64,000 nucleotides of DNA from Arthrobacter sp. NIO-1057 (GCF_900094805.1 NZ_FMAT01000001.1:186001-250000), one strand, 5' to 3'; counted from the stretch's first letter, positions 33,771 through 43,993 are shown. A program made the numbers and translations. Notes: generated by a model from the letters alone, not told the origin.

Positions 33771-35684
33771 ATGTGGAATGAACAGATTGATGCTGTGCGA
33801 AAAGCCTTGTGGCACTTTCGTCATGGAGGAATTCGTCAGTTTCGGGAGTGGAAGCGAAGAGCGAATTCGTCGATGGACGGATTCGTCGCCCGTGGACTGA
33901 ACACGAATATTGAGAGGGCACTAGGCTTGAGTTTCCCTGCTCAAGTCCATCGGCCCAGTCAATCCAATGGCCGCCAGCTGAAGGTTGCTGTAATTCTTGA
34001 CGATTTCAGCATGAAGTCGTGGTCGCCTGAATGGGGCGTAACTCCACTAAGTGTTATCTCCTGGCGGGAGCAATTGCGCGAGACTAATTTTGATTTCTTG
34101 TTCGTTGAGTCGGCTTGGGCGGGCAATGGAGGGGACTGGAGCTACCATTTAACGGGCACCTCTGCGCCGCGGCCGGCGTTCATGGAAATGGTTAATGCCT
34201 TCAAAGCGAAGGGCATTCCTGCAGTATTTTGGAACAAAGAAGATCCTCCTCACTTTGAAGATTTCCTGGATTCCGCGAAACTCTTTGACTTCGTGTTCAC
34301 ATCAGATTCACGAATGATCGATCGTTACAAGCAAGAACTGGGTCATGACCGGATCGCGTCCCTGAGCTTCGGTGCACAACCGCAATTCCATAACCCGGTG
34401 CGTCCCATCAACCAAGAACGACGAGACGTCGCTTTCGCAGGCATGTACTTTGCGCATAAGTTCCCCGAACGCAGAGAACAAATGGAAATTGTGCTCGGCG
34501 GTGCCGCGGATATCAGCAGCAAACTGCCTAACGGCCTAGATATCTTCTCTCGACAGCACGGTGGCGATGAAAAGTATCAGTTCCCTGAACCATACGCATC
34601 GCACGTAGTCGGCTCATTGCCCTATGACCAGATGCTCACTGCAAACAAGTATTACAACGTGTTTTTGAACGTTAACTCAGTGGTTGACTCGCCAAGCATG
34701 TGTGCACGGCGAATCTTTGAGATAACAGCTGCTGGAACACCAGTAGTTTCTGCACCCAGTACCGCCATCAAGAACTTTTTTGATGGCTCTGAAGTAATGG
34801 AGGTGCACACCCGGGAGGAAGCATCGCACGCAATTCGTAGCCTGGTCCGTAGCCCGCAGCTTCGCGACCGTATGGCGCACCTGGGACAAAGACGCATTTG
34901 GTCCGAGCATACTTATGCACATCGTGCGCGCCAGATCGAGGAATTCGTTGGTCTGTCGCAGCGAGAAAACTCTCCCTCTGCTATGACAACTCGTCCGACG
35001 GTCAGTGTGATTGTTCCAACCATCCGTCCTCAGCAGATAGGGCACGTTCTTTCGACTGTTGGTTCCCAACGTGCTGTTGATGTTGAGTTGATTCTTGCGA
35101 CACATGGTTTTGAGATTGACCCCGAAGAATTTGCGACACTCGCAACCCAGCATGGTGTGAATGACTTTAAGGTGTTGGCCTTGGGCAAGGAACTAACACT
35201 AGGTGATTGCCTCAATAAAGCGGTTGCGGCTGCAACGCGTGACTTCATCACCAAAATGGATGACGATGATCTTTACGGCGTAAACTACTTAGCCGACCAA
35301 GTAGCGGCACTTCGTTTTAGTGGGGCAACTATCGTGGGTAAACAAGCCCACTACATGTACCTGGCTGACTCCAACGCAACCTTGTTGAGATTTGCTGAGC
35401 GTGAGCACCGATTCACGAATATGGTTATGGGCCCCACAATGCTCGGGTACGCGGAGACCTTCAAATCAACTCCGTTTGAATCTCGTAGTAGGGGAGAAGA
35501 TACGCAGTTCTTGAAAGACGTTCTTGCCAACGGGGGAAGCATTTATTCTAGTGACCGTTTCAACTTCACCCAGATGCGTGGAAACGATGGCGAAGCACAC
35601 ACTTGGAATGTCAGCGACGCGGAGCTTACTGCAACTGGTAGTATTCAATGGTTTGGTAGAAATGACGAGCACATTTTCTTCTAA
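33771..35684 (+). CDS. CgeB-like / GT2 fusion glycosyltransferase
   Basis: About 637 residues from ATG 33771 (MWNEQIDAVRKALWHF); the frame is open to TTG 33708, but that part has no support. The first 410 residues are a CgeB-like GT-B unit paralogous to the gene at 14800: FLFVESAWAGNGGDW, PAVFWNKEDPPHFEDF, FDFVFTSDSRMI, VAFAGMYFAHKFPERR, RRIFEITAAGTPVVS. From about 420 a GT2 domain follows: PTVSVIVPTIRPQQIGHVLS and FITKMDDDDLYG. Two transferase activities in one chain are likely. Unlike the paralogue it has no membrane segment. It lies in the rightward operon between the acetyltransferase and a GT4 gene. Confidence 0.8.
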   Translation: MWNEQIDAVRKALWHFRHGGIRQFREWKRRANSSMDGFVARGLNTNIERALGLSFPAQVHRPSQSNGRQLKVAVILDDFSMKSWSPEWGVTPLSVISWREQLRETNFDFLFVESAWAGNGGDWSYHLTGTSAPRPAFMEMVNAFKAKGIPAVFWNKEDPPHFEDFLDSAKLFDFVFTSDSRMIDRYKQELGHDRIASLSFGAQPQFHNPVRPINQERRDVAFAGMYFAHKFPERREQMEIVLGGAADISSKLPNGLDIFSRQHGGDEKYQFPEPYASHVVGSLPYDQMLTANKYYNVFLNVNSVVDSPSMCARRIFEITAAGTPVVSAPSTAIKNFFDGSEVMEVHTREEASHAIRSLVRSPQLRDRMAHLGQRRIWSEHTYAHRARQIEEFVGLSQRENSPSAMTTRPTVSVIVPTIRPQQIGHVLSTVGSQRAVDVELILATHGFEIDPEEFATLATQHGVNDFKVLALGKELTLGDCLNKAVAAATRDFITKMDDDDLYGVNYLADQVAALRFSGATIVGKQAHYMYLADSNATLLRFAEREHRFTNMVMGPTMLGYAETFKSTPFESRSRGEDTQFLKDVLANGGSIYSSDRFNFTQMRGNDGEAHTWNVSDAELTATGSIQWFGRNDEHIFF

Positions 35685-35725
35685 ACAAAGTTGGATAGTG
35701 CATACGTCTTGGAGGTGAGAATATT

Positions 35726-36892
35726 TTGAAAATAATGCTGTTAACGCATTCATTCTCACCTGAAGTCTCTCCTCCTCAACGTCGATGGTCAATTTTTGTC
35801 GACGAATTGGCATCGCAGGGAAATGAAGTCAACGTTGTGGCACCACAGCCACGAGGCTACGTATCACCTAGCCGACCAGAACTGACAGAAAACCCGCTGA
35901 TTAACATCAGTCGGTATCCATCGAGGCCACGTGCCCGAACGATGTTGGGAAAAATACTCAAGCATACTATCGATGCTTTGCGTAGCATCCCGGTGTCGTT
36001 GTCTGGTCCGAAACCTGATGTCATCATTGCCACCGTACCTGCATTGCCAACACTGGCCATTGGATATCTGACTAGTCGACTGCGAAGAGTGCCGTTGGTT
36101 GTAGACTTGCGTGACGCTTGGCCGGACCTGTTGCAAGAGTCGCAAGTGATCAAGTGGCCGTGGGCCGAGCCAATAGTTTCTAAGTGTTTGTCGTTCTTAG
36201 TGACTCGTAGTGACCTTTTAGTGACTGTCACTAAAGGTCTGGCAGTTAAAATGCGGATCAAAGGCGTTAAAAACGTCGCCACGGTACCCAATGGTGTAGA
36301 AGTGGACCGCCCGGATATGGTCGTTCCTCGGCTCGCTAGGGGCGAGAAGCTTCGCGTTCTCTATCTAGGAAATCTTGGGCGGAGCCAAGGACTCGACCTG
36401 CTTGTGCGTGTAGCTGCGGATATGCGTGAACAAATTTCCTTAAGAATTGTCGGTAACGGAACCGAAAAACAAGCATTAGTTGACCTCGCCGCTGAACTTG
36501 CCGTTGACATTGAATTTGTTGACCCTGTCTACGGTTCTTCAGTTCTTGAAAATTATGCTTGGGCCGATACCTGCGTTGTTTCGTTACGTCCAGACTGGCC
36601 AAGTTTTGAACATACCGTTCCTTCTAAGCTCTATGAGTTGCTGTACCTTGACCAGCACATTACTGGCCTAGTCCGTGGTGAAGCTGCCGGCATTATTAGG
36701 TCATCTCACGCTGGAAGTGTTGTCTCACAATCGCAGGCCGAACTTACCAATCACTTCAAAGCACTAATCGAGGATCCTTCGCTCCTCGTTACCCATGGTG
36801 AAGGGTCGAGTTGGGTTCGAGAGCATGCTTCTCTTCGACAGTCTGGCCGTAAATACGCACAACTCTTAGCGGACATTATTGCTAACTCATAG
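35726..36892 (+). CDS. Glycosyltransferase family 4 (WcaI-like)
   Basis: 388 residues. It starts MKIMLLTHSFSPEVSPPQRRW, typical of WcaI-like GT4 enzymes that bind a lipid-linked acceptor, with VVDLRDAWPDL, TVPNGVEVDRP, LRVLYLGNLGRSQGLDLLV and VPSKLYELLYLDQHITGLV. TTG is chosen as start because GGAGGTGA lies about 9 bases before it. A single sugar is transferred in the cytoplasm; donor unknown. It is 41 bases after the fusion enzyme and 21 bases before the next GT4 gene. Confidence 0.85.
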   Translation: MKIMLLTHSFSPEVSPPQRRWSIFVDELASQGNEVNVVAPQPRGYVSPSRPELTENPLINISRYPSRPRARTMLGKILKHTIDALRSIPVSLSGPKPDVIIATVPALPTLAIGYLTSRLRRVPLVVDLRDAWPDLLQESQVIKWPWAEPIVSKCLSFLVTRSDLLVTVTKGLAVKMRIKGVKNVATVPNGVEVDRPDMVVPRLARGEKLRVLYLGNLGRSQGLDLLVRVAADMREQISLRIVGNGTEKQALVDLAAELAVDIEFVDPVYGSSVLENYAWADTCVVSLRPDWPSFEHTVPSKLYELLYLDQHITGLVRGEAAGIIRSSHAGSVVSQSQAELTNHFKALIEDPSLLVTHGEGSSWVREHASLRQSGRKYAQLLADIIANS

Positions 36893-36913
36893 AGAACTTG
36901 AGAGGTACTAACC

Positions 36914-38659
36914 TTGGATCGTCAGTTCATTGCCAATGTGGCCAATACAAGCCGGCTTGTTGCATCAAATCTTTACGACGACCCCAGCTACTTCGCGTTG
37001 CAAGTTGCCCGAAAGTTTAAGACTGCTCCTGGCATGACGGCACTGCGCTCAACATTGGGTGCAAAGCAATCGCCAGCATTGCTGAAGGCCTTAGGCGCAA
37101 TGATTTCCGATGATAATGATGGTCTCCGTGATGTCAGCCAGTCTTGGGTAGAAAATGAGCGGCATGGTTTTGGAACTGTTTTCCTAGCTAATATGTGCAC
37201 TGCCTCCGGGCAATGGGACCTAGCGAACCAACTACTACTGCTAGCAGATCAGTCGCGCAGGAAAGTACGCGCCCAGGCCCGCTTGGCCTGGTCATTGGGC
37301 AAGATGAGTCAAGCTATCAAGATCCTCAGTGATCTTGGGCCAAGCCGTCAGAGACGTCATTACGAGTCAGAGTTTGCCGTCTACTCCGGTGACGAACCGA
37401 CCATAAAACAGTCTGCTGCATCCCGATACTCAGTTGAGAATCCCAAGTCGGTTCTCTTTTTAGCAACAAACTCGTTGCCACATACTGGCAGTGGTTATGC
37501 GCAACGAACACACTCCGTGCTGAGCGCAGTACGTGAGCTGGGATGGGATGTCTTCGCAGCCACACGAGTCCAGTACCCACTAAATATTGGCAAACTTAAG
37601 GCACCGGTCAAGGACTTGGTCGGCACTATTACTTATGAACGATTGCTCCCACGCTCTGCCCGTCATGAAATGTTGGGTAAAGTTCAGCAACAGGCAGATG
37701 AACTTTTGGAAAAAGTTCTGCGAGAGCGACCAGCTGTTTTACACACGACAACCGATTTCAGCAACGCCCTCGCAGTCCAAGCCGTAGCCAAAGCAGTGGG
37801 CATCCCTTGGGTCTATGAAGTTCGTGGCCAGTTAGCTGACACCTGGCTTTCAACACGACCAGCTACGGCAGCGACTTCAGAAAAATATCGACTATTCATG
37901 CAACGTGAATCGGCGGTTGCTCAAGCGGCAGATCATGTTCTTACGCTGGGCCAAGCGATGAAAGACAATCTCGTGAAGGTCGGCGTTGAAGCCAATAAAA
38001 TCACCATCGTGCCAAACGCTGTGGGGGAGAAATTCCTTGAGCCACCGGTCGACCGTAACGCAGCACGCCAGGAACTAGAGCTGAATCAAGAAGTTTTTTA
38101 CGTAGGAACGGTGAGTAGCCTCGTTCCATATGAGGGACTGTCAGTGGTGGTAGAGGCAGTTGCGTTACTGGCCAGCGAATTTACCAACTTACGTCTATTG
38201 ATTGTTGGAGATGGCACTGACCGCGAGAACCTCGTAAAACTTGCTCAGAAGCTAGGCATATCAGATCGTTGCGAGTTCCCAGGCCGAGTACCGCGAGATC
38301 AAGCCAACCTGTATCACTCAGCTTTGAATGTTTTTGTCGTTCCAAGGATCGATTCCTCTGTGACAAGGTCTGTTACGCCGCTCAAGCCTGTTGAAGCGAT
38401 GGCTTCAAACGTGCCTGTATTGGCCTCCGATCTCCCAGCTTTGCACGAACTTGTCACGGCCGGTGAGAACGGTCACTTAGTTACAGCGGGTGACGTTCAA
38501 GCCTGGGCGACTGCAATCCGAGAGCGGATCCTTGATCCTGACGGAACTGAGCGCATGGGCAAGTCAGGGCGTGAATTCGTCCTTGATAACCGAACATGGG
38601 CAAAGAATGCGAAAACTATTGTAGAAGTTTATGACCGCGTAATAAGTCAAGTACAGTGA
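36914..38659 (+). CDS. GT4 glycosyltransferase with helical N-terminal extension
   Basis: 581 residues, about 180 more than a plain GT4. The N-terminal part is helical and repeat-like (FLANMCTASGQWDLANQLLL, RLAWSLGKMSQAIKIL), perhaps a TPR-type scaffold. The GT-B domain starts near residue 178: VLFLATNSLPHTGSGYAQRTHS, PWVYEVRGQLADTW, ITIVPNAVGEKFLEP, VFYVGTVSSLVPYEGL, LRLLIVGDGTDRENL, VTPLKPVEAMASNVPVLAS. TTG start with AGAGGT upstream. It is the last gene of the operon from 31906; 131 bases separate it from wecC. Confidence 0.85.
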   Translation: MDRQFIANVANTSRLVASNLYDDPSYFALQVARKFKTAPGMTALRSTLGAKQSPALLKALGAMISDDNDGLRDVSQSWVENERHGFGTVFLANMCTASGQWDLANQLLLLADQSRRKVRAQARLAWSLGKMSQAIKILSDLGPSRQRRHYESEFAVYSGDEPTIKQSAASRYSVENPKSVLFLATNSLPHTGSGYAQRTHSVLSAVRELGWDVFAATRVQYPLNIGKLKAPVKDLVGTITYERLLPRSARHEMLGKVQQQADELLEKVLRERPAVLHTTTDFSNALAVQAVAKAVGIPWVYEVRGQLADTWLSTRPATAATSEKYRLFMQRESAVAQAADHVLTLGQAMKDNLVKVGVEANKITIVPNAVGEKFLEPPVDRNAARQELELNQEVFYVGTVSSLVPYEGLSVVVEAVALLASEFTNLRLLIVGDGTDRENLVKLAQKLGISDRCEFPGRVPRDQANLYHSALNVFVVPRIDSSVTRSVTPLKPVEAMASNVPVLASDLPALHELVTAGENGHLVTAGDVQAWATAIRERILDPDGTERMGKSGREFVLDNRTWAKNAKTIVEVYDRVISQVQ

Positions 38660-38790
38660 GATGCCATGCTGACCGTTTACAGCCATGGGATATGATCTAT
38701 AAGGTTTATCCCGTAATTGCACTGTTATAGGATCAGCTCGCACGCCCTGTCATAGGGAAAATCGCTCGCACCAGAAGGAAAGTCACTTTA

Positions 38791-40023
38791 GTGAACAACA
38801 TTAAAGAAGTCGCCGTTGTCGGTTTGGGTTACATTGGATTGCCAACCGCGGCAATCCTTGCCTCGAAGGGCATCATCGTTAAAGGCGTTGATGTAACTCC
38901 TCGTACCGTTGAAGCAGTAAACAAGGGCGAAGTTCCATTCGTTGAACCAGCACTGGGCGAATTCGTTTCTGCCGCCGTAGCTGCAGGTACTCTGTCTGCA
39001 AGCTTCGAGACCCCAGAAGCTGAAGCATATATTGTCGCCGTGCCGACTCCGTTCAACTCGGACTACTCCGCAGACCTTTCGTTTATCGAGTCAGCTGCCG
39101 ATGGCATCGCTCCAAAGCTCAAGGGCGGCGAATTGGTCATCCTCGAATCCACTTCCCCTCCTGGTGCAACTCAGCACCTCTTTGACTACCTGTTGGCCAA
39201 GCGCCCGGATCTGAACAAAGACAGCCTGCTTGTAGCTCACTGCCCTGAGCGCGTTCTGCCTGGTTATGTCATGGAAGAACTGGTCACCAACGACCGCATC
39301 GTTGGCGGTATCACTCCAGAAGCAGCCGAAAAGGCCAAGGCTCTGTACGAGACCTTCTGCCAGGCAGCAATCCTGACCACCGATGCAACCACCGCCGAAA
39401 TGGCAAAGCTGGTAGAGAACTCCTACCGCGACGTCAACATCGCATTTGCTAATGAGCTCTCGGTAATTTCCGACAAGCTGGGCATTGACGTATGGGAACT
39501 CATCTCGTTGGCTAACCGCCACCCACGCGTGAACATCCTTCAGCCAGGCCCAGGCGTTGGCGGTCACTGCATCGCTGTTGACCCATGGTTCATCGTTTCT
39601 GCAGCGCCAGAAGAATCAAACCTCATCCGTATGGCACGTAACACCAACGACGCGAAGCCAAACTGGGTTATCGAAAAGGTTGTTGAAGCTACCAAGGCTC
39701 CTGAGTTCAACGGCAAGATCGCCGTGCTTGGTCTGGCCTTCAAGGCAAATATCGATGACATGCGTGAGTCCCCATCGATCGCTATCGCTCGCAAGCTCGC
39801 TGAGACGAACCCAAGCATTGAATTCCTTGCTGTAGAACCTCACATTGAGTTGCTGCCTAAGTCAATTGAAGGCATCGCCAACCTGAAGCTCACCGAACTA
39901 GACGAAGCACTGGAAGCAGCAAGCGTCATCACCTTGCTCGTTGACCATGATCACTTCAAGTCTGTTCCTGCCACCGCCTTGGCTGGTAAGGAAGTTATCG
40001 ACACCCGCGGTATCTGGCGCTAA
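38791..40023 (+). CDS. wecC: UDP-N-acetyl-D-mannosamine dehydrogenase
   Basis: 410 residues. It oxidises UDP-ManNAc to UDP-ManNAcA with NAD. The Rossmann motif VAVVGLGYIGLPTAAILAS, the ESTSPPGAT and CPERVLPG segments, and the catalytic Cys loop QPGPGVGGHCIAVDPWF distinguish this group from UDP-glucose dehydrogenases. The neighbouring epimerase wecB supplies its substrate. GTG start with AGAAGGA upstream. Codon use here looks native and much richer in G+C than in the A+T-rich genes before it. A promoter probably lies in 38660-38790 (TTTACA near 38677 and TATAAG near 38699, spaced 16). Confidence 0.92.
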   Translation: MNNIKEVAVVGLGYIGLPTAAILASKGIIVKGVDVTPRTVEAVNKGEVPFVEPALGEFVSAAVAAGTLSASFETPEAEAYIVAVPTPFNSDYSADLSFIESAADGIAPKLKGGELVILESTSPPGATQHLFDYLLAKRPDLNKDSLLVAHCPERVLPGYVMEELVTNDRIVGGITPEAAEKAKALYETFCQAAILTTDATTAEMAKLVENSYRDVNIAFANELSVISDKLGIDVWELISLANRHPRVNILQPGPGVGGHCIAVDPWFIVSAAPEESNLIRMARNTNDAKPNWVIEKVVEATKAPEFNGKIAVLGLAFKANIDDMRESPSIAIARKLAETNPSIEFLAVEPHIELLPKSIEGIANLKLTELDEALEAASVITLLVDHDHFKSVPATALAGKEVIDTRGIWR

Positions 40024-40049
40024 TTTTCAAGTTGACAAGGTAGGAATCT

Positions 40050-41234
40050 ATGAAAAAGATCATGCCGATTTATGGCACTCGTCCAGAGGCCATTAAAGTC
40101 GCACCGATCGTCAAGGCTCTACAAGAGTCTGACGATTTCGAGTGTGTAGTTGTTGTCACCGGACAGCACCGAGAAATGCTTGATCAGGTCAATGAGCTCT
40201 TTGGGATCACTCCAGAATATGATTTGGATGTGATTCAGCCTCGACAGACGCTGAACAGCCTGTTGACGAAGACCATCAATGGCCTAGATGAGATTTTCGA
40301 AAAGGAAAAGCCAGACGCCGTTGTTGTCCAGGGTGACACGACCACTTCCACTGCGGGAGCCATTGCAGCGTTCTACCGGGGCATCCCAGTAGTCCATGCT
40401 GAGGCAGGTCTTCGTAGCCACGATTTGTTCTCGCCTTTCCCTGAAGAAGCGAACCGCAAGCTAACTAGCCAAATTGCTAGCCTGCATCTCGCACCAACCG
40501 CACTGAGCAAGCACAACCTCACCAGAGAAACCTTTAGTGGGGATGACATCGTCATCACCGGTAACTCAGTGATTGACGCATTGCTCACCGTGGTGGAAAA
40601 GAATGTTCCGTTCACGGATCCAAAGCTTGAAGAACTTGTTTCCTCGGGTAAGCGGATTGTCTTGGTCACGACGCACAGGCGCGAAAACCAAGGCGAACCA
40701 ATGCGAGGCATTGGCCGTGCATTGGCACGTCTGTCCAAGGCAGAGCCTGATGTTGAATTCATCTTGCCGCTGCACCGCAACCCTGCGGTACGTGAAGCCC
40801 TGCTTCCAGAGATTGACGGCTTGTCGAACATTACCTTGACTGAGCCTTTGGCTTACGGTGAGTTCACAAGAATCATCAATGCGTCCTCAGTGGTCCTGAC
40901 TGATTCTGGCGGAGTTCAAGAAGAGGCGCCAAGCCTTGGCAAGCCGGTTCTGGTCATGCGACTAAACACTGAGCGCCCTGAAGCAGTGGCTGCCGGTACA
41001 GTTCGGCTCATCGGTACCGACGAAGAACGAATCTTTGAATCCGTCACTGAACTACTTCATGACGAAGCTGCTTACCAGGAAATGGCTAACGCCGTAAATC
41101 CATATGGTGACGGCAAGGCTTCAGAGCGAACCGTTGCGGCAATTGCACAATTGCTGGGCGTGGGAGCTCGCATGGAAGAGTTTGCTTCCGTGGTCTCTGA
41201 TCCAGAAGACATGCTTCGCGCGACAAGCATCTAG
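40050..41234 (+). CDS. wecB: UDP-N-acetylglucosamine 2-epimerase (non-hydrolysing)
   Basis: 394 residues. It converts UDP-GlcNAc to UDP-ManNAc for the wecC product and for wall linkage sugars. IYGTRPEAIKVAPIVKAL, VVTGQHREMLDQ, VQGDTTTSTAGAIAAF, HAEAGLRSHDLFSPFPEE, THRRENQGEPM, LTDSGGVQEEAPSLGKPVL and RLNTERPEA are all family signatures with the catalytic acidic and His residues. ATG preceded by GGTAGGA. It follows wecC by 26 bases and ends at a strong terminator, which closes the glycopolymer locus. Confidence 0.95.
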   Translation: MKKIMPIYGTRPEAIKVAPIVKALQESDDFECVVVVTGQHREMLDQVNELFGITPEYDLDVIQPRQTLNSLLTKTINGLDEIFEKEKPDAVVVQGDTTTSTAGAIAAFYRGIPVVHAEAGLRSHDLFSPFPEEANRKLTSQIASLHLAPTALSKHNLTRETFSGDDIVITGNSVIDALLTVVEKNVPFTDPKLEELVSSGKRIVLVTTHRRENQGEPMRGIGRALARLSKAEPDVEFILPLHRNPAVREALLPEIDGLSNITLTEPLAYGEFTRIINASSVVLTDSGGVQEEAPSLGKPVLVMRLNTERPEAVAAGTVRLIGTDEERIFESVTELLHDEAAYQEMANAVNPYGDGKASERTVAAIAQLLGVGARMEEFASVVSDPEDMLRATSI

Positions 41235-41243
41235 TTCAAGCTG

Positions 41244-41279
41244 AAGACCAGTCCTACTCGACGTAGGGCTGGTCTTTTT
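41244..41279 (+). terminator. Intrinsic terminator after wecB
   Basis: AAGACCAGTCCTAC (41244-41257) pairs with GTAGGGCTGGTCTT (41263-41276) over a 5-base loop, followed by TTTTT. One mismatch in 14 pairs. Confidence 0.9.
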
Positions 41280-41355
41280 GCAATTGAAATAGGTGATTAC
41301 CAGATTAGGCGCCAATCTAATATGGATTCTGGCGCTTTGTCAGTACGATCGAATC

Positions 41356-42363
41356 ATGATGAACCATACAGCGATATTTATAGATGCCGGATTCTTACTT
41401 TCACTAGGTGGTCATCGTGCCGCTGGTACTACTTTACGATCGGCTTTTACAACTCACTATGAATCTTTAGTCCGAGGCATAGTTCAAACCGTTAAGAAGA
41501 ATACGGGGCTCAATAACCTCCGCGTCTATTGGTATGACGCTTCTAAAGACGGCCTATTTACTGAACAACACAAACGCATCGGCCTGATACCTGGCGTCAA
41601 GGTACGCTTGGGCCGTATTTCTTACAACGGTGAGCAAAAGGGTGTTGACCTCCGTCTAGCCTTGGACCTAGTCGGCGTTGCTAGAAACCGGTCAGCTTCC
41701 ATTGCCTATTTGGTATCTGGTGATGATGACCTTGCCGAAGCAGTTGAAGAAGCTCAGGACCTTGGGATGAAAGTTGTCCTCCTAGGCGTTGCTAAATCCG
41801 ATAGCCGGCTTGGTGTTGCTTCCGTTGCCGAACATTTAGCGTTGACGGCTGACTACATTGAAACCATCCCTAATCAATTACTCGATAGTGCCTTTACAAA
41901 AGTCTTGGAATGGGATCAGCACCATTCAGAGAAGACTTCCATCATTGCGAGCGCTCCAACAGAAGTAGCAGCCGTTTCCGTTCCTAAACCTTTCGCGCCA
42001 ACTCCGGCAGTGATGGCTCAAAAGGCAATGGCAAAAGCACAAACCGTCACTGAGCCAAATGTGGAAGTTGTATATTCCAGTGGTGGTGAACGTCCTGGAT
42101 TTAAGGGCAATGCCGCATACGAACAACAAGAGCTAAAGATTGCTGAAGAAATTGGTGCCAAGGTTGCAGAATCTTGGCTTGCCTTTACAACGCAATCAGA
42201 GGTTGTTGAACTCATGGCAGATAAGCCTCAGCTTCCACCAGAAATCGATAGGACGTTGCTGAAAGACTGTGCGCAAGTTTTGGGGGAGTGGAAGACTGAC
42301 CAACAGACCATCCGCCGGACACTGCGGGGCGCGTTCTGGGAGTATTTGAACAAGATCATGTGA
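41356..42363 (+). CDS. NYN-domain (PIN-like) RNase-family protein
   Basis: About 335 residues from ATG 41356. The N-terminal NYN domain has AIFIDAGFLL (first Asp), LRVYWYDAS, KGVDLRLALDLV and AYLVSGDDDLAEAVEEAQ, the acidic metal-binding set of PIN-like nucleases. A low-complexity Ala/Pro/Lys linker (about 195-250) leads to a C-terminal helical domain (EIDRTLLKDCAQVL) that may bind RNA, as in related LabA/OST-HTH proteins. The frame is open 21 codons upstream, but MNHTAIF fits the family. No good ribosome binding site is present. It stands alone between wecB and metG; target unknown. Confidence 0.8.
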   Translation: MMNHTAIFIDAGFLLSLGGHRAAGTTLRSAFTTHYESLVRGIVQTVKKNTGLNNLRVYWYDASKDGLFTEQHKRIGLIPGVKVRLGRISYNGEQKGVDLRLALDLVGVARNRSASIAYLVSGDDDLAEAVEEAQDLGMKVVLLGVAKSDSRLGVASVAEHLALTADYIETIPNQLLDSAFTKVLEWDQHHSEKTSIIASAPTEVAAVSVPKPFAPTPAVMAQKAMAKAQTVTEPNVEVVYSSGGERPGFKGNAAYEQQELKIAEEIGAKVAESWLAFTTQSEVVELMADKPQLPPEIDRTLLKDCAQVLGEWKTDQQTIRRTLRGAFWEYLNKIM

Positions 42364-42420
42364 CGAGTCAGCAACGACTTGAAGAACTGTAACTGAAGCT
42401 AGCTAAGGTAAATTTGTAAC

Positions 42421-43971
42421 GTGACTTCTCAGCAGAAACCTTTTTACATCACCACCGCCATTTCTTACCCGAATGGCACACCGCATATTGGCCACGCCTA
42501 CGAAGTAGTGGCCACCGACGTTATGGCGCGGTTCAAGCGGCTTGACGGTCATGACGTGTTCTTTATGACCGGCACTGATGAGCATGGCCAGAAGATGATG
42601 CAGACAGCTGAAAAGTTGGGGATCACGCCGGCGCAACTTGCTCAGCGTAACTCTGATGCATTCCAGGCCATGAATGATGAACTGGGTACAAGCTACGACC
42701 GCTTCATCCGGACCACGGATGCTGATCATCAGGCTGCCGCCCAAGAGCTGTGGCGCCGCATGGAAGCCAATGACGATATTTATCTAGATAAGTACGCCGG
42801 TTGGTACTCGGTGCGTGACGAAGCGTTCTATACCGAAGAGCAGACTGAAGTGCGTGAAGACGGTATTCGTTACGCAACGGAAACTGACACTGAAGTGACT
42901 TGGACTGAAGAAGAATCTTATTTCTTCCGTCTCTCCAAGTACCAAGACAAGCTTCTTGAGTACTACTCCAACAATCCTGACTTTGGTGCGCCGCGTTCTC
43001 GCTTTAATGAGGTCGTGCGATTTGTTGAGGGCGGTCTGACCGACTTGTCGATTTCTCGCACTACCTTTGACTGGGGAATCCCGGTTCCAGGCAATGAGAA
43101 GCACGTCATGTATGTGTGGGTGGATGCCTTGACTAATTACCTCACCGGCGCCGGCTTCCCTGATGTTGATTCCGCTTCTTTCCAGAAATATTGGCCAGCA
43201 GATGTGCATGTTATAGGTAAGGATATTTCGCGCTTCCACGCCATTTACTGGCCAGCATTCCTGATGTCTGCCAAGCTGCCGCTACCAAAGCGCGTTATGA
43301 TTCACGGATTCTTGCACAATAACGGTGTCAAGATGTCCAAGTCTCTCGGTAATACGGTTTCACCGGATGACTTTGTGAACCGTTACGGACTAGACCAGGT
43401 CCGCTACTTCTTCCTACGTGAAGTTCCATTTGGTGCGGACGGAAGCTACAACCACGAGACCATTGTTGCTCGAATTAACGGGGACTTGGCCAACAACTTC
43501 GGCAACCTTGCACAGCGCTCATTGTCGATGGTGGCAAAGAACTGTGGTGGCGTAGTTCCGACGCCCGGTGAATTGCTTGAAGCGGACCAGCAGATTCTGG
43601 ATGCGGCCGGCAAGCTTCTGGAAGTCAACCGGGATGCATACTCTCGTCAGGAGTTCAGTAAGGCATTGGAGGCCGTGTGGCATGTGTTGGGTGATACCAA
43701 CGCTTACTTTGCTGAACAAGAGCCTTGGAAGCTAAAGAAGACAGATCCAGAACGTATGGCGACGGTTCTTTATGCGACCATCGAGATTGTTCGCAAGGTC
43801 GCTCTACTTCTACAGCCGGTACTGCCTCAGGCTATGACCGCCATGCTCAATTCCCTTGCTGTGGGTGAAGGTTCCGCTCGTACTTTCGAGTACTTTGATA
43901 CTGCGTTAGTGCCCGGAACTGAGTTGCCTTCTCCAACTCCTGTCTTCCCTCGCTACGAGGAAGAGAAGTAA
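42421..43971 (+). CDS. metG: Methionyl-tRNA synthetase
   Basis: 516 residues, the short form without C-terminal tRNA-binding domain. Class Ia catalytic fold with the HIGH motif in [13 protein letters not shown] and the KMSKS motif in [24 protein letters not shown] and [19 protein letters not shown] are typical MetG segments. The zinc-knuckle Cys set of the two-knuckle type is absent in the insertion after RFIRTTD, as expected for this form. GTG start with TAAGGT upstream. It charges tRNA-Met in the cytosol. Ends at a very stable hairpin shared with the convergent two-component system. Confidence 0.96.
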   Translation: MTSQQKPFYITTAISYPNGTPHIGHAYEVVATDVMARFKRLDGHDVFFMTGTDEHGQKMMQTAEKLGITPAQLAQRNSDAFQAMNDELGTSYDRFIRTTDADHQAAAQELWRRMEANDDIYLDKYAGWYSVRDEAFYTEEQTEVREDGIRYATETDTEVTWTEEESYFFRLSKYQDKLLEYYSNNPDFGAPRSRFNEVVRFVEGGLTDLSISRTTFDWGIPVPGNEKHVMYVWVDALTNYLTGAGFPDVDSASFQKYWPADVHVIGKDISRFHAIYWPAFLMSAKLPLPKRVMIHGFLHNNGVKMSKSLGNTVSPDDFVNRYGLDQVRYFFLREVPFGADGSYNHETIVARINGDLANNFGNLAQRSLSMVAKNCGGVVPTPGELLEADQQILDAAGKLLEVNRDAYSRQEFSKALEAVWHVLGDTNAYFAEQEPWKLKKTDPERMATVLYATIEIVRKVALLLQPVLPQAMTAMLNSLAVGEGSARTFEYFDTALVPGTELPSPTPVFPRYEEEK

Positions 43972-43993
43972 AAGGTCAAAAATACAGTCTACT

